NCBI GenBank assembly: GCA_009885425.1
Contig: VFKS01000376.1
Coordinates: 1-5,788, forward strand
DNA from: Novosphingobium sp.
GTDB taxonomy: Bacteria; Pseudomonadota; Alphaproteobacteria; Sphingomonadales; Sphingomonadaceae
Length of the DNA stretch: 5,788 nt
Direction: 5' to 3'
The translations under genes were made by a program, and so were the position numbers. This document shows, one piece after another, positions 1 to 5,761 of this stretch. The first letter of the stretch is position 1. Every line of letters starts with the position of its first letter. The notes under the pieces were generated by a model. It had not been told where the DNA came from. It searched no databases and was given only the letters and a program-made list of their open reading frames with translations.

Positions 1-717
1 CAGAATCACCGAACCCGCAGTGGGCGCCTGAACGTGGGCATCGGGCAACCAGGTGTGGACCGGCCACATCGGCATCTTCACCGCAAAGCTGGCAAAGAAC
101 GCCAGCCACAGCAGCTTCTGCGCCTCAAACGGGAAGTCAAATTCCATCAGGGTCGGGATGTCGGTGGTCGCAGCTTCTTGCGCCATCCAGATCATCGCAA
201 TCAGCATCACGATCGAGCCGAGCAGCGTGTAGAGGAAGAACTTGTAGCTGGCGTAGATCCGCTCAGCCCCGCCCCAAACGCCGATGATCAGGTACATCGG
301 GATCAGGCCAGCCTCAAAGAAAATGTAGAACAGGAACAGGTCCTGTGCCGCGAACACGCCGATCATCAGCGATTCCATCAGCAGGAACGCCGCCATGTAT
401 TCCCCGACACGCTTCTCGATCGATTGGCTAGCGAGGATGCAGATCGGCATCAGGAACACCGACAGCATGATCAGCATCAGCGCGATCCCGTCGATCCCCA
501 GCTTCCACGCGAAACCATCGAACAGCGCGTAGTTCTCTTGAAACTGCCAACGTGCGCCGCCGACATCGAAATTGGCCCACAGCACAGCGCCAAGTGCCAG
601 GTCGATCAGTGTCGCAACCAGCGCGACAATACGCGCGGTCTGCGCTGGCACCAGCAAGCAGATCACGCCGCCCAGCAGCGGGACCAGCAGCATCAGCGAG
701 AGGATGTGTTCCATCAT
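1..717 (-). CDS. nuoM: NADH-quinone oxidoreductase subunit M (partial, N-terminal 239 codons)
   Basis: Antiporter-like, proton-translocating membrane subunit of complex I. The frame stays open from an ATG at 717-715 to base 1 (exactly 239 codons), and the 3' half is cut off by the window edge; the family is usually about 500 residues. Translation begins MMEHILSLMLLVPLLGG and is strongly hydrophobic. Two family signatures are visible: FFEAGLIPMYLIIGVWGG, with the conserved TM5 glutamate at residue 135, and AVKMPMWPVHTWLPDAH, with the TM7 lysine at residue 214. Both residues belong to the proton channel in this family. The start lies 1 base past the nuoL stop (721-719), and the next codon (714-712) is also ATG, so either could be used. 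No strong Shine-Dalgarno is visible, so translation is probably coupled to nuoL. Identity is very secure; only the exact start is open. Confidence 0.96.
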   Translation of the reverse strand, partial: MMEHILSLMLLVPLLGGVICLLVPAQTARIVALVATLIDLALGAVLWANFDVGGARWQFQENYALFDGFAWKLGIDGIALMLIMLSVFLMPICILASQSIEKRVGEYMAAFLLMESLMIGVFAAQDLFLFYIFFEAGLIPMYLIIGVWGGAERIYASYKFFLYTLLGSIVMLIAMIWMAQEAATTDIPTLMEFDFPFEAQKLLWLAFFASFAVKMPMWPVHTWLPDAHVQAPTAGSVIL

Positions 718-718
718 A

Positions 719-2725
719 TCAGTGCACCAGAACCCAGCTGATCGCCGCAGTGAGGCCAAGCAGCATCACCAGCGCGTAGGAATAGAGATACCCGGTCTGC
801 AACCGCGCCGCGATCCGGCTGCCCTGCAACACCGCCCAGGCCGAACCATTGGGTCCAAACCGATCGATGATCGCGATATCGCCGATCTTCCAGAACTTGT
901 CTCCGAGCCAGAAAGCCGGGCGGACGAAGATCAGGTTGTAAAGCTCGTCAAAGTACCACTTGTTGTAGACGAAAGTGTGGATCGGCTTGATCGCGGCGAC
1001 GACCTTGGCGGGAAGGCCCGGGTTGCGGATATAGGCGTACCACGCCGCCGCCAGCCCGGTGATCATCACGCCAAACGGCGCCCATTTCACCCAGGTCGGC
1101 ACGGCGTGCATATGGTGGACCAGCTCTTCGCTGAAGGCGACGCTGCCCTGCCAGAAATGGCCAGTACCCGCGCTGATGAATTCGTGGTGGAACAGGAACC
1201 CGGCAATCACCGCGCCGAGCGACAGCGTGCCCAGCGGGATCAGCATCGACAGCGGGCTTTCGTGCGGGTGATAGCCAGCGGTGCCATCATCATGCTCGGC
1301 GTGGTGGCCGTGGTGATCATCATGCATCGAATGCTGGATGTGCTCTGACTGGTCCCAGCGCGGTTTGCCGAAGAAGGTCAGGAACACCAGCCTCCACGAA
1401 TAGAAGCTGGTCAGCAGCGCGGCAAATAGCCCCATCCAGAACCCGAACGTGCCGATCCCGGTGTGCGCGCCAAATGCAGCTTCAAGCACCGCGTCCTTCG
1501 AATAGAACCCGGCAAAGCCGAACACGCCGACTACGCCAACCCCGGTGATCGCCAGGGTGCCGATGGTCATCGCCCAGAAAGTCAGCGGGATGTGTTTACG
1601 CAGCCCGCCATAGTACCGCATGTCCTGCTCATGGTGCATTGCGTGGATCACCGATCCGGCCCCAAGGAACAGCAGCGCTTTGAAGAACGCGTGGGTGAAC
1701 AGATGGAACATCGCCGCGCCCGGCGCGCCAACGCCCGCAGCAACGAACATATAGCCCAGCTGCGAACAGGTCGAATAGGCGATCACCCGCTTGATGTCCC
1801 ACTGGGTCGTGCCAATCGTCGCGGCGAAGAACAGCGTCGCCGCGCCAACGGCGGTGACAACGCCCATCGCCACCGGGCTGACCTCAAACATCGGCGAAAG
1901 CCGGCAGACCATGAACACCCCAGCGGTGACCATGGTTGCAGCGTGGATCAGCGCGGAAACCGGCGTTGGCCCTTCCATCGCGTCGGGGAGCCAGGTGTGG
2001 AGCCCCAGCTGTGCCGATTTGCCCATCGCGCCGATGAACAGCAGAATGCACAGGATCGTCATCGTGTCCCATTGCATTCCGAGGAAGCCGATAGTCGATC
2101 CGGCCATGCTCGGCGCGCGAACCAGAATCTCGGGGATCGAGACGGTGTTGAACACCAGATAGGTCCCGAAAATCCCCAGCATAAAGCCCAGATCGCCAAC
2201 CCGGTTGACCACAAAGGCCTTGATCGCGGCGGCGTTGGCGCTGGGCTTTTTGAACCAGAACCCGATCAGAAGGTATGAGGCGAGCCCCACCCCTTCCCAG
2301 CCAAAGAACATCTGGACGAGGTTATCGGCGGTTACCAGCATCAGCATGGCGAAGGTGAACAGGGACAGATAGGCGAAGAACCGCGGCTGATCCGGGTCCT
2401 CGGCCATATAGCCCCACGAATAGAGGTGAACGAGCGCCGAGACGGTGGTGACCACGACCAGCATGACCGCGGTCAGGGTATCGACCCGCAGCGCCCATTC
2501 GAATGCCAGACTGCCCGACTGAACCCAGTGCAGCACCGGCACCACCTGCGGCACGGCATGGCCGCCGACGAAGCTCAGGAAAATCGGCCAGCTGAGCGCA
2601 CAGGCTGCAAACAGCGCGCCGGTGGTCAACAGCTTGACCGGCACATTGCCGAGCGCGCGGTTGCCCAGCCCGCCGATGATCGCGGCCAGCAGCGGCAGGA
2701 ATACGATGAGAAGGATCGGTTCCAC
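719..2725 (-). CDS. nuoL: NADH-quinone oxidoreductase subunit L
   Basis: Distal proton-pumping, antiporter-like subunit of complex I, 668 residues in the inner membrane. Key channel residues are present: E144 in [20 protein letters not shown]236 in [20 protein letters not shown]261 in [14 protein letters not shown], and the K410-D411 pair in [13 protein letters not shown] (equivalent to the Lys/Asp pair of TM12 in E. coli NuoL). After residue 590 comes the C-terminal region expected to form the long lateral helix HL and the last TM helix. A histidine-rich hydrophilic loop (residues 462-488) precedes the motif [12 protein letters not shown]. The start is GTG at 2725-2723, 9 bases after the nuoK stop; the only ribosome-site candidate is a weak AGGGC upstream. 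Upstream and in the same frame lies the nuoK amber stop, so the start cannot be much earlier. Length and motifs match the family, with no sign of truncation. Confidence 0.98.
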   Translation of the reverse strand: MEPILLIVFLPLLAAIIGGLGNRALGNVPVKLLTTGALFAACALSWPIFLSFVGGHAVPQVVPVLHWVQSGSLAFEWALRVDTLTAVMLVVVTTVSALVHLYSWGYMAEDPDQPRFFAYLSLFTFAMLMLVTADNLVQMFFGWEGVGLASYLLIGFWFKKPSANAAAIKAFVVNRVGDLGFMLGIFGTYLVFNTVSIPEILVRAPSMAGSTIGFLGMQWDTMTILCILLFIGAMGKSAQLGLHTWLPDAMEGPTPVSALIHAATMVTAGVFMVCRLSPMFEVSPVAMGVVTAVGAATLFFAATIGTTQWDIKRVIAYSTCSQLGYMFVAAGVGAPGAAMFHLFTHAFFKALLFLGAGSVIHAMHHEQDMRYYGGLRKHIPLTFWAMTIGTLAITGVGVVGVFGFAGFYSKDAVLEAAFGAHTGIGTFGFWMGLFAALLTSFYSWRLVFLTFFGKPRWDQSEHIQHSMHDDHHGHHAEHDDGTAGYHPHESPLSMLIPLGTLSLGAVIAGFLFHHEFISAGTGHFWQGSVAFSEELVHHMHAVPTWVKWAPFGVMITGLAAAWYAYIRNPGLPAKVVAAIKPIHTFVYNKWYFDELYNLIFVRPAFWLGDKFWKIGDIAIIDRFGPNGSAWAVLQGSRIAARLQTGYLYSYALVMLLGLTAAISWVLVH
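1262..1342 (-). other. Histidine-rich loop coding segment in nuoL
   Basis: This part of nuoL encodes residues 462-488, in which 10 of 27 residues are histidine with several aspartates and glutamates (for example [13 protein letters not shown]). It lies between hydrophobic segments, so it should be a hydrophilic loop. His/Asp-rich loops of variable length at this place occur in other alphaproteobacterial NuoL proteins as far as I recall. Metal binding or proton buffering is possible but is only inferred from composition. Confidence 0.8.
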
Positions 2726-2734
2726 GAGCTTGCC

Positions 2735-3043
2735 CTAACCCTTCATCTGGTTGACGTCTTCAACCGCAATTGTGCCGCGGTCGCGGAAGTAAATGACCAG
2801 GATCGCAAGGCCCACGGCGGCTTCACCGGCTGCCACGGTCAGCACGAACATTGCGAACACTTGACCCGTCAGATCGCCGAGGAAACTGGAAAACGCGACC
2901 ATGTTGATGTTCACCGCCAGCAGGATCAGTTCGATCGCCATCAAGATGATGATCACGTTCTTGCGGTTGAGGAAAATGCCCAGCACGCCCAGCACGAACA
3001 GGATCGAGCTGACCGTGACGTAATGTTCGATCCCGATGGTCAC
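2735..3043 (-). CDS. nuoK: NADH-quinone oxidoreductase subunit K
   Basis: Small membrane subunit of complex I (102 residues, the normal family length; homologue of mitochondrial ND4L). Three hydrophobic segments are clear. The two intramembrane glutamates that take part in proton transfer are present: E38 in [15 protein letters not shown] and E74 in [16 protein letters not shown], equivalent to Glu36 and Glu72 of E. coli. The start is GTG at 3043-3041, overlapping the nuoJ stop in a GTGA tetranucleotide, a classic arrangement for translational coupling; a G-rich run (GGGGG) lies 7 bases upstream. It ends with TAG, 9 bases before nuoL and in the same reading frame as nuoL. The C-terminal tail [15 protein letters not shown] is typical of alphaproteobacterial NuoK. 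Confidence 0.98.
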   Translation of the reverse strand: MTIGIEHYVTVSSILFVLGVLGIFLNRKNVIIILMAIELILLAVNINMVAFSSFLGDLTGQVFAMFVLTVAAGEAAVGLAILVIYFRDRGTIAVEDVNQMKG

Positions 3044-3657
3044 AGCTTTACCCCCTGCCCGACTTCCGGCGAGACATTGACGGTCGCCTCGTCAGGGCGC
3101 CGCGCGTTCTGCTGGGCGACGTTCTGCGAGCGCACCCCCGGCCGCTTGCGGTGGGTCAGCACGATCGCGCCCACCAGGGCAACCAGCAGCAGGATCCCGG
3201 CCGCTTCAAACAGGAACAGGTACTTGCTGTAAAGCAGCAGCCCAATCGCCTTGGTATTGCTGACATCAACCGGAATGGCCGCGCTGCCATCGGCAGTACC
3301 CAGCTGAATGCCGCCCGCGCTCCAGGCCCCAAGGCCCAGCAGCAGCTCGCCCAGCAGCACTGCCGCCAGCAGCAGCCCCAGCGGAAAGTTCTTGACGAAC
3401 CCGGCCCGCATTTCGGCGAAATCGACGTTGAGCATCATCACCACGAACAGGAACAACACCGCAACCGCGCCGACATAGACGATCACCACCAGCATCGCGA
3501 TGAACTCGGCGCCAACCAGCACCATCAGCCCGGCGGCGTTAAAAAAGGCCGTGATCAGCCACAGCACCGAATGGACCGGGTTGCGCGCGGTAACCGTCAT
3601 CGCGCCGGCTATGACGGTGAGCGCCGCGAAGAGGTAGAAGGCAAGTGCCGTAATCAT
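3040..3657 (-). CDS. nuoJ: NADH-quinone oxidoreductase subunit J
   Basis: Membrane subunit of complex I (205 residues; homologue of mitochondrial ND6) at the junction between the quinone chamber and the pumping modules. About five hydrophobic segments are visible. The family core is present: [10 protein letters not shown] at residues 26-35, then [20 protein letters not shown] with E51 and Y61, where Y61 sits at the TM3 pi-bulge that flips between helical forms during turnover. The hydrophilic C-terminal tail (about residues 169-205, [15 protein letters not shown] and onward) makes it longer than E. coli NuoJ, as is usual in alphaproteobacteria. The start is ATG at 3657-3655, 26 bases after nuoI, with only a weak GGA 9 bases upstream. 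The stop overlaps the nuoK GTG by GTGA. Confidence 0.97.
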   Translation of the reverse strand: MITALAFYLFAALTVIAGAMTVTARNPVHSVLWLITAFFNAAGLMVLVGAEFIAMLVVIVYVGAVAVLFLFVVMMLNVDFAEMRAGFVKNFPLGLLLAAVLLGELLLGLGAWSAGGIQLGTADGSAAIPVDVSNTKAIGLLLYSKYLFLFEAAGILLLVALVGAIVLTHRKRPGVRSQNVAQQNARRPDEATVNVSPEVGQGVKL

Positions 3658-3673
3658 GGTTTCATATCCATTT

Positions 3674-3683
3674 GGGCGCGCCC
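3674..3683. repeat. 10-bp perfect palindrome in the nuoI-nuoJ gap
   Basis: GGGCGCGCCC reads the same on both strands and directly abuts the nuoI stop codon. It fills over a third of the 26-base gap before nuoJ. It is too short and lacks a T-run, so it does not look like an intrinsic terminator. It may be chance in GC-rich DNA. Confidence 0.6.
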
Positions 3684-4169
3684 CTAACGATACGGCGCAT
3701 CGGCTTCAAGGTTAGCGGCCAGTGCCCGCTCCCACTTGTCCCCGTTCGCCAGCAGCTTGGCCTTGTCGTAAAACAATTCCTGCCGCGTCTCGGTTGCATA
3801 TTCGAAGTTCGGCCCCTCGACGATCGCATCGACCGGGCAGGCTTCCTGACAAAAGCCGCAGAAAATGCATTTGGTCATGTCGATGTCATACCGCGTGGTC
3901 CGGCGCGAACCATCATCGCGCGGTTCGGCCTCGATCGTGATCGCCTGCGCCGGGCAGACCGCTTCGCACAGCTTGCAGGCAATGCAGCGTTCCTCGCCAT
4001 TGGCATAGCGCCGCAGCGCATGCTCACCGCGAAACCGGGGCGACAGCGGATTCTTCTCGAACGGATAGTTGATCGTCGCCTTGGGCTTGAAGAAGTACTG
4101 CAAGGTCAGCCAATGCGCCTTGACGAACTCCCACAGGGTGAACGATTTGATGAGCTGGGCGGCGGTCAC
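3684..4169 (-). CDS. nuoI: NADH-quinone oxidoreductase subunit I (2x[4Fe-4S] ferredoxin-like)
   Basis: Peripheral-arm subunit of complex I (161 residues; homologue of TYKY/NDUFS8) that holds clusters N6a and N6b and carries electrons between NuoG and NuoB. Two complete ferredoxin motifs are visible: [12 protein letters not shown] (C62, C65, C68, C72) and [12 protein letters not shown] (C101, C104, C107, C111). The N-terminal segment [21 protein letters not shown] is the amphipathic part that packs on the membrane arm, and the [15 protein letters not shown] stretch after the second motif is highly characteristic. The start is GTG at 4169-4167, with AAGGAG 7 bases upstream. This start overlaps the stop of the upstream 132-codon ORF by GTGA. 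The stop is TAG. Nothing is missing compared with the family. Confidence 0.98.
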   Translation of the reverse strand: MTAAQLIKSFTLWEFVKAHWLTLQYFFKPKATINYPFEKNPLSPRFRGEHALRRYANGEERCIACKLCEAVCPAQAITIEAEPRDDGSRRTTRYDIDMTKCIFCGFCQEACPVDAIVEGPNFEYATETRQELFYDKAKLLANGDKWERALAANLEADAPYR

Positions 4170-4564
4170 TGCCGTTCTCCTTCAGGCAGATCGCTCTCAG
4201 ACATCAAAGAGCATACGCCTTTTACGATTGGTTCAAATTTGTATTTATGATTTTCAATCTTGGTGCTCTTCCCCATTTGGAAGGCATAGGGATTGGAGAA
4301 ATCCTGCCGGGGCACGACACGCACAACGTTAACTTCACCAGCTTCGTTGGGTTCGGATCCAGCAAAGCTCCATTCGCGCTGTGACGCTGGTTCACCTGAA
4401 TAAATCGCGGTCGAAACTGGCGGCTGGCCTGAGGCAACGCTCCCGGCGGTGGCTTCATCCATCCTGACATTCAACACGCCTATCAGCTTCTCCGGACCGG
4501 ACTCATGTCCCGGCGGAGAAAATACACAGTGCAGGATTGTGGCCAGAACGGCGGTGTTGCTCAC
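4166..4564 (-). CDS. Hypothetical protein encoded between nuoH and nuoI (132 aa)
   Basis: I do not recognise this protein. It is 132 residues, predicted soluble or at most weakly membrane-associated: the only hydrophobic run is short (about residues 5-15, [11 protein letters not shown]) and no lipobox or clear signal peptide is seen. It has two cysteines (C13, C118) and no cofactor motif. The middle is Ser/Gly/Glu/Pro-rich; residues 99-118 are Lys-rich and coded by AT-rich codons. The GTG start overlaps the nuoH TGA by GTGA and its TGA overlaps the nuoI GTG by GTGA, so it is fully embedded in the translational chain; a GAGGGGGG run upstream could serve as ribosome site. GC over 4201-4560 is about 53% by my count, versus about 62-70% in neighbouring stretches. 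Extra ORFs of unknown function are known in other alphaproteobacterial nuo operons (for example Rhodobacter capsulatus). Expression is likely given the overlaps; function is unknown. Confidence 0.75.
   Translation of the reverse strand: MSNTAVLATILHCVFSPPGHESGPEKLIGVLNVRMDEATAGSVASGQPPVSTAIYSGEPASQREWSFAGSEPNEAGEVNVVRVVPRQDFSNPYAFQMGKSTKIENHKYKFEPIVKGVCSLMSESDLPEGERQ
4177..4182 (-). promoter_or_regulatory. Shine-Dalgarno of nuoI
   Basis: AAGGAG read on the minus strand sits 7 bases before the nuoI GTG. It is the clearest ribosome binding site for any subunit here apart from that of nuoH. It lies inside the last codons of the upstream ORF and supports GTG at 4169 as the true nuoI start. Confidence 0.75.
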
Positions 4565-5607
4565 GCCGCCCCCCTCGTCAGCATCAGCCAGCCGCTCACC
4601 AGCACAACAAAGCCCAGCGATACCGGCAGGAACACCTTCCAGCCGAGCCGCATCAGTTGGTCATAGCGATAGCGCGGGACGGTCGCCTTGACCCAGCTGA
4701 AGATGAAGAAAAACACGAAGATCTTGGCGAACAGCCACAGCCATCCGGGGATCCAGTACAGCGGCGCCCATTCAACCGGGGGCAGCCAGCCGCCCCAGAA
4801 CAGCGTGGCGTTAAGCGCGCACATCAGCAGCACGTTGGCATATTCACCAAGCCAGTAGAGCGCAAAGCTCATGCTGGAATATTCGGTCTGATAGCCGGCG
4901 ACGAGCTCGCTTTCCGCCTCAGTCAGATCAAACGGTGCACGGCCGGTTTCGGCCATGCCGCTGATCAGGAACATCACCGCCATCGGGAACAGCAGCGGGT
5001 TGAAGCCATAACCGTTGAGGAACCCGAAAATATGCCCGCGCTGGCCCAGCACGATGCCGTTCATCTGGAACGTGCCGGCGTACATCACCACGCAGATCAG
5101 GATGAACCCGATCGAGACTTCGTACGAAATCATCTGCGCAGAGGCGCGCATCGCCGAGAAGAACGGATACTTCGAATTCGACGACCAGCCTGCGATGATC
5201 GTGCCGTAAACCCCCAGCGACGAGATCGCGAGGACATAGAGCAACCCGACGTTGATATCGGCCAGGATCGCCCCGCCGTTGAACGGGATCACCGCCCAAG
5301 CCATCAGCGCGACGGTAAAGGTCAGGATCGGGGCGAGCAGGAACAGCCCTTTGCTGGCGCCCGTGGGAATGATCGTTTCCTGCAGGAACACCTTCAGACC
5401 ATCGGCAAAGCTTTGCAGCAGCCCCAGCGGTCCGACCACGTTCGGCCCCCGCCGCAGTGCCATCGCCGCCCAGATCTTGCGATCAACATAGATGATCATC
5501 GCCACGCTGAGCATCAGCGGCAGCGCGATCAGCAGGATGCCTGCAATGGTCGCGGTGAACCACGACCATTCGTAGGTCATGCCCAGGGATTGGAAGAACT
5601 CGGTCAA
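4561..5607 (-). CDS. nuoH: NADH-quinone oxidoreductase subunit H
   Basis: Membrane subunit of complex I (348 residues; homologue of mitochondrial ND1) that forms most of the quinone-binding chamber with NuoB and NuoD. Conserved stretches appear in order: RRGPNVVGPLGLLQSFADGLK (residues 52-72), FNGGAILADINVGLLY (109-124), SAMRASAQMISYEVSIGF (151-168, with E163), the cytoplasmic acidic loop GMAETGRAPFDLTEAESELVAGYQ (217-240), and WVKATVPRYRYDQLM (305-319). The likely start is TTG at 5607-5605, with GGGGAGG 7 bases upstream; the first ATG is codon 10 (5580-5578) and has no ribosome site. The N-terminus MTEFFQSLGM seems to be what remains of an older start, MSVTEFFQSLGM, interrupted by a repeat insertion (see findings). 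The stop overlaps the next ORF by GTGA. Identity is certain; the start is inferred. Confidence 0.97.
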   Translation of the reverse strand: MTEFFQSLGMTYEWSWFTATIAGILLIALPLMLSVAMIIYVDRKIWAAMALRRGPNVVGPLGLLQSFADGLKVFLQETIIPTGASKGLFLLAPILTFTVALMAWAVIPFNGGAILADINVGLLYVLAISSLGVYGTIIAGWSSNSKYPFFSAMRASAQMISYEVSIGFILICVVMYAGTFQMNGIVLGQRGHIFGFLNGYGFNPLLFPMAVMFLISGMAETGRAPFDLTEAESELVAGYQTEYSSMSFALYWLGEYANVLLMCALNATLFWGGWLPPVEWAPLYWIPGWLWLFAKIFVFFFIFSWVKATVPRYRYDQLMRLGWKVFLPVSLGFVVLVSGWLMLTRGAA

Positions 5608-5609
5608 CG
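5599..5609. repeat. Direct repeat flanking the palindromic element, nuoH-side copy
   Basis: CTCGGTCAACG (plus strand) is nearly identical to CTCGGTAACG at 5751-5760, differing by one extra base (C at 5605). Each copy is separated from the nearest terminal inverted repeat by three bases, which fits a target-site duplication. The extra base creates the TTG start of nuoH. Confidence 0.6.
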
Positions 5610-5614
5610 GATTT

Positions 5615-5621
5615 CCTCCCC
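5615..5621 (-). promoter_or_regulatory. Shine-Dalgarno of nuoH, lying inside the repeat end
   Basis: GGGGAGG on the minus strand ends 7 bases before the TTG at 5607. It is a near-ideal ribosome site and decides the choice of TTG over the later ATG. The same seven bases are part of the terminal inverted repeat of the palindromic element, and they can also pair with 5628-5634 in a hairpin that would mask them. Confidence 0.65.
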
Positions 5622-5634
5622 GCTTGTGGGGAGG
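5615..5634. repeat. Terminal hairpin of the element, nuoH side
   Basis: CCTCCCC (5615-5621) and GGGGAGG (5628-5634) pair perfectly over 7 bp around a 6-base loop. No T-run follows on the coding strand, so it is not a standard terminator. In the transcript the stem would contain the nuoH ribosome site. Confidence 0.75.
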
Positions 5635-5656
5635 TGGCAGACGCGAAGCGGCTGAC

Positions 5657-5708
5657 GGAGGGGGTTAGCCCCAACAAGCAGCCTCGCTTCAGGGCGCGAA
5701 CCCCCTCC
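5657..5708. repeat. Central stem of the element
   Basis: GGAGGGGGTT (5657-5666) and AACCCCCTCC (5699-5708) are perfect 10-bp inverted repeats separated by 32 bases. They form the core of the palindromic element. Confidence 0.75.
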
Positions 5709-5726
5709 ACCACCTGCGGCGGTCCC

Positions 5727-5745
5727 CCTCCCCGTGCCGGGGAGG
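5727..5745. repeat. Terminal hairpin of the element, nuoG side
   Basis: CCTCCCCG (5727-5734) and CGGGGAGG (5738-5745) pair perfectly over 8 bp with a 3-base loop. It mirrors the hairpin at the other end of the element. Confidence 0.75.
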
Positions 5746-5750
5746 AATTG

Positions 5751-5760
5751 CTCGGTAACG
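5751..5760. repeat. Direct repeat flanking the palindromic element, nuoG-side copy
   Basis: CTCGGTAACG (plus strand) matches the copy at 5599-5609 apart from one missing base. On the minus strand it encodes part of MSVTE, the presumed original nuoH N-terminus. Confidence 0.6.
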
Positions 5761-5761
5761 C

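Larger units (their letters stand above)
5613..5747. repeat. 135-bp palindromic repeat element (MITE/REP-like) at the nuoG-nuoH junction
   Basis: The ends are perfect 10-bp inverted repeats, TTCCTCCCCG (5613-5622) and CGGGGAGGAA (5738-5747). Inside are three nested hairpins: near each end, and a central 10-bp stem. It has no transposase. It is flanked by 10/11-bp direct repeats, which suggests mobilisation by an enzyme encoded elsewhere. The motifs resemble short G/C-rich repeats that I recall as dispersed in Sphingomonadales genomes; that is recollection, not a search. In the nuo mRNA it would form stable stem-loops between nuoG and nuoH. Confidence 0.75.

Noticed and set aside
34..3232. Several long plus-strand frames opposite nuoM, nuoL and nuoK (34-741, 572-1348, 1463-2278, 2426-3232)
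   Set aside because: Their composition is that of antisense frames (Arg/His/Gln/Asp-rich, low complexity). They overlap the clear minus-strand subunits entirely.
4227..4240. T-loop-like string GGTTCAAAT suggesting a tRNA
   Set aside because: The flanking bases do not pair as a T-arm and no acceptor or anticodon arm is found around it. It lies in coding sequence.
3151..4250. Plus-strand frames opposite nuoJ and nuoI (3151-3687, 3672-4250)
   Set aside because: They are antisense shadows. The opposite strand has complete NuoJ and NuoI with all motifs.
4221..4260. Possible promoter in the AT-rich patch upstream of nuoI
   Set aside because: TTGAAA occurs on the minus strand, but no good -10 hexamer lies at 16-18 bases from it. 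AT-richness alone is not enough.
4222..4470. Second minus-strand frame (82 codons) within the unknown ORF
   Set aside because: It lacks the stop-start overlaps with nuoH and nuoI that the 132-codon frame has, and shows no motif.
4537..5655. Open frame of 372 codons on the plus strand opposite nuoH
   Set aside because: It is the antisense shadow of a GC-rich gene. The translation is rich in Arg, Gln, His and Asp with no domain, while the minus strand encodes an unmistakable NuoH.
5483..5713. Minus-strand 76-codon frame crossing the repeat and the start of nuoH
   Set aside because: It is out of frame with nuoH, starts within the repeat without a ribosome site, and its second half is an alternate-frame reading of nuoH.
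5613..5747. Intrinsic terminator between nuoG and nuoH
   Set aside because: The stems are strong but no T-run follows on the coding strand, and the downstream genes are essential parts of the same complex. It fits a palindromic repeat better.
5613..5747. CRISPR-like repeat
   Set aside because: There is a single element with nested inverted repeats, and no regular repeat-spacer series.
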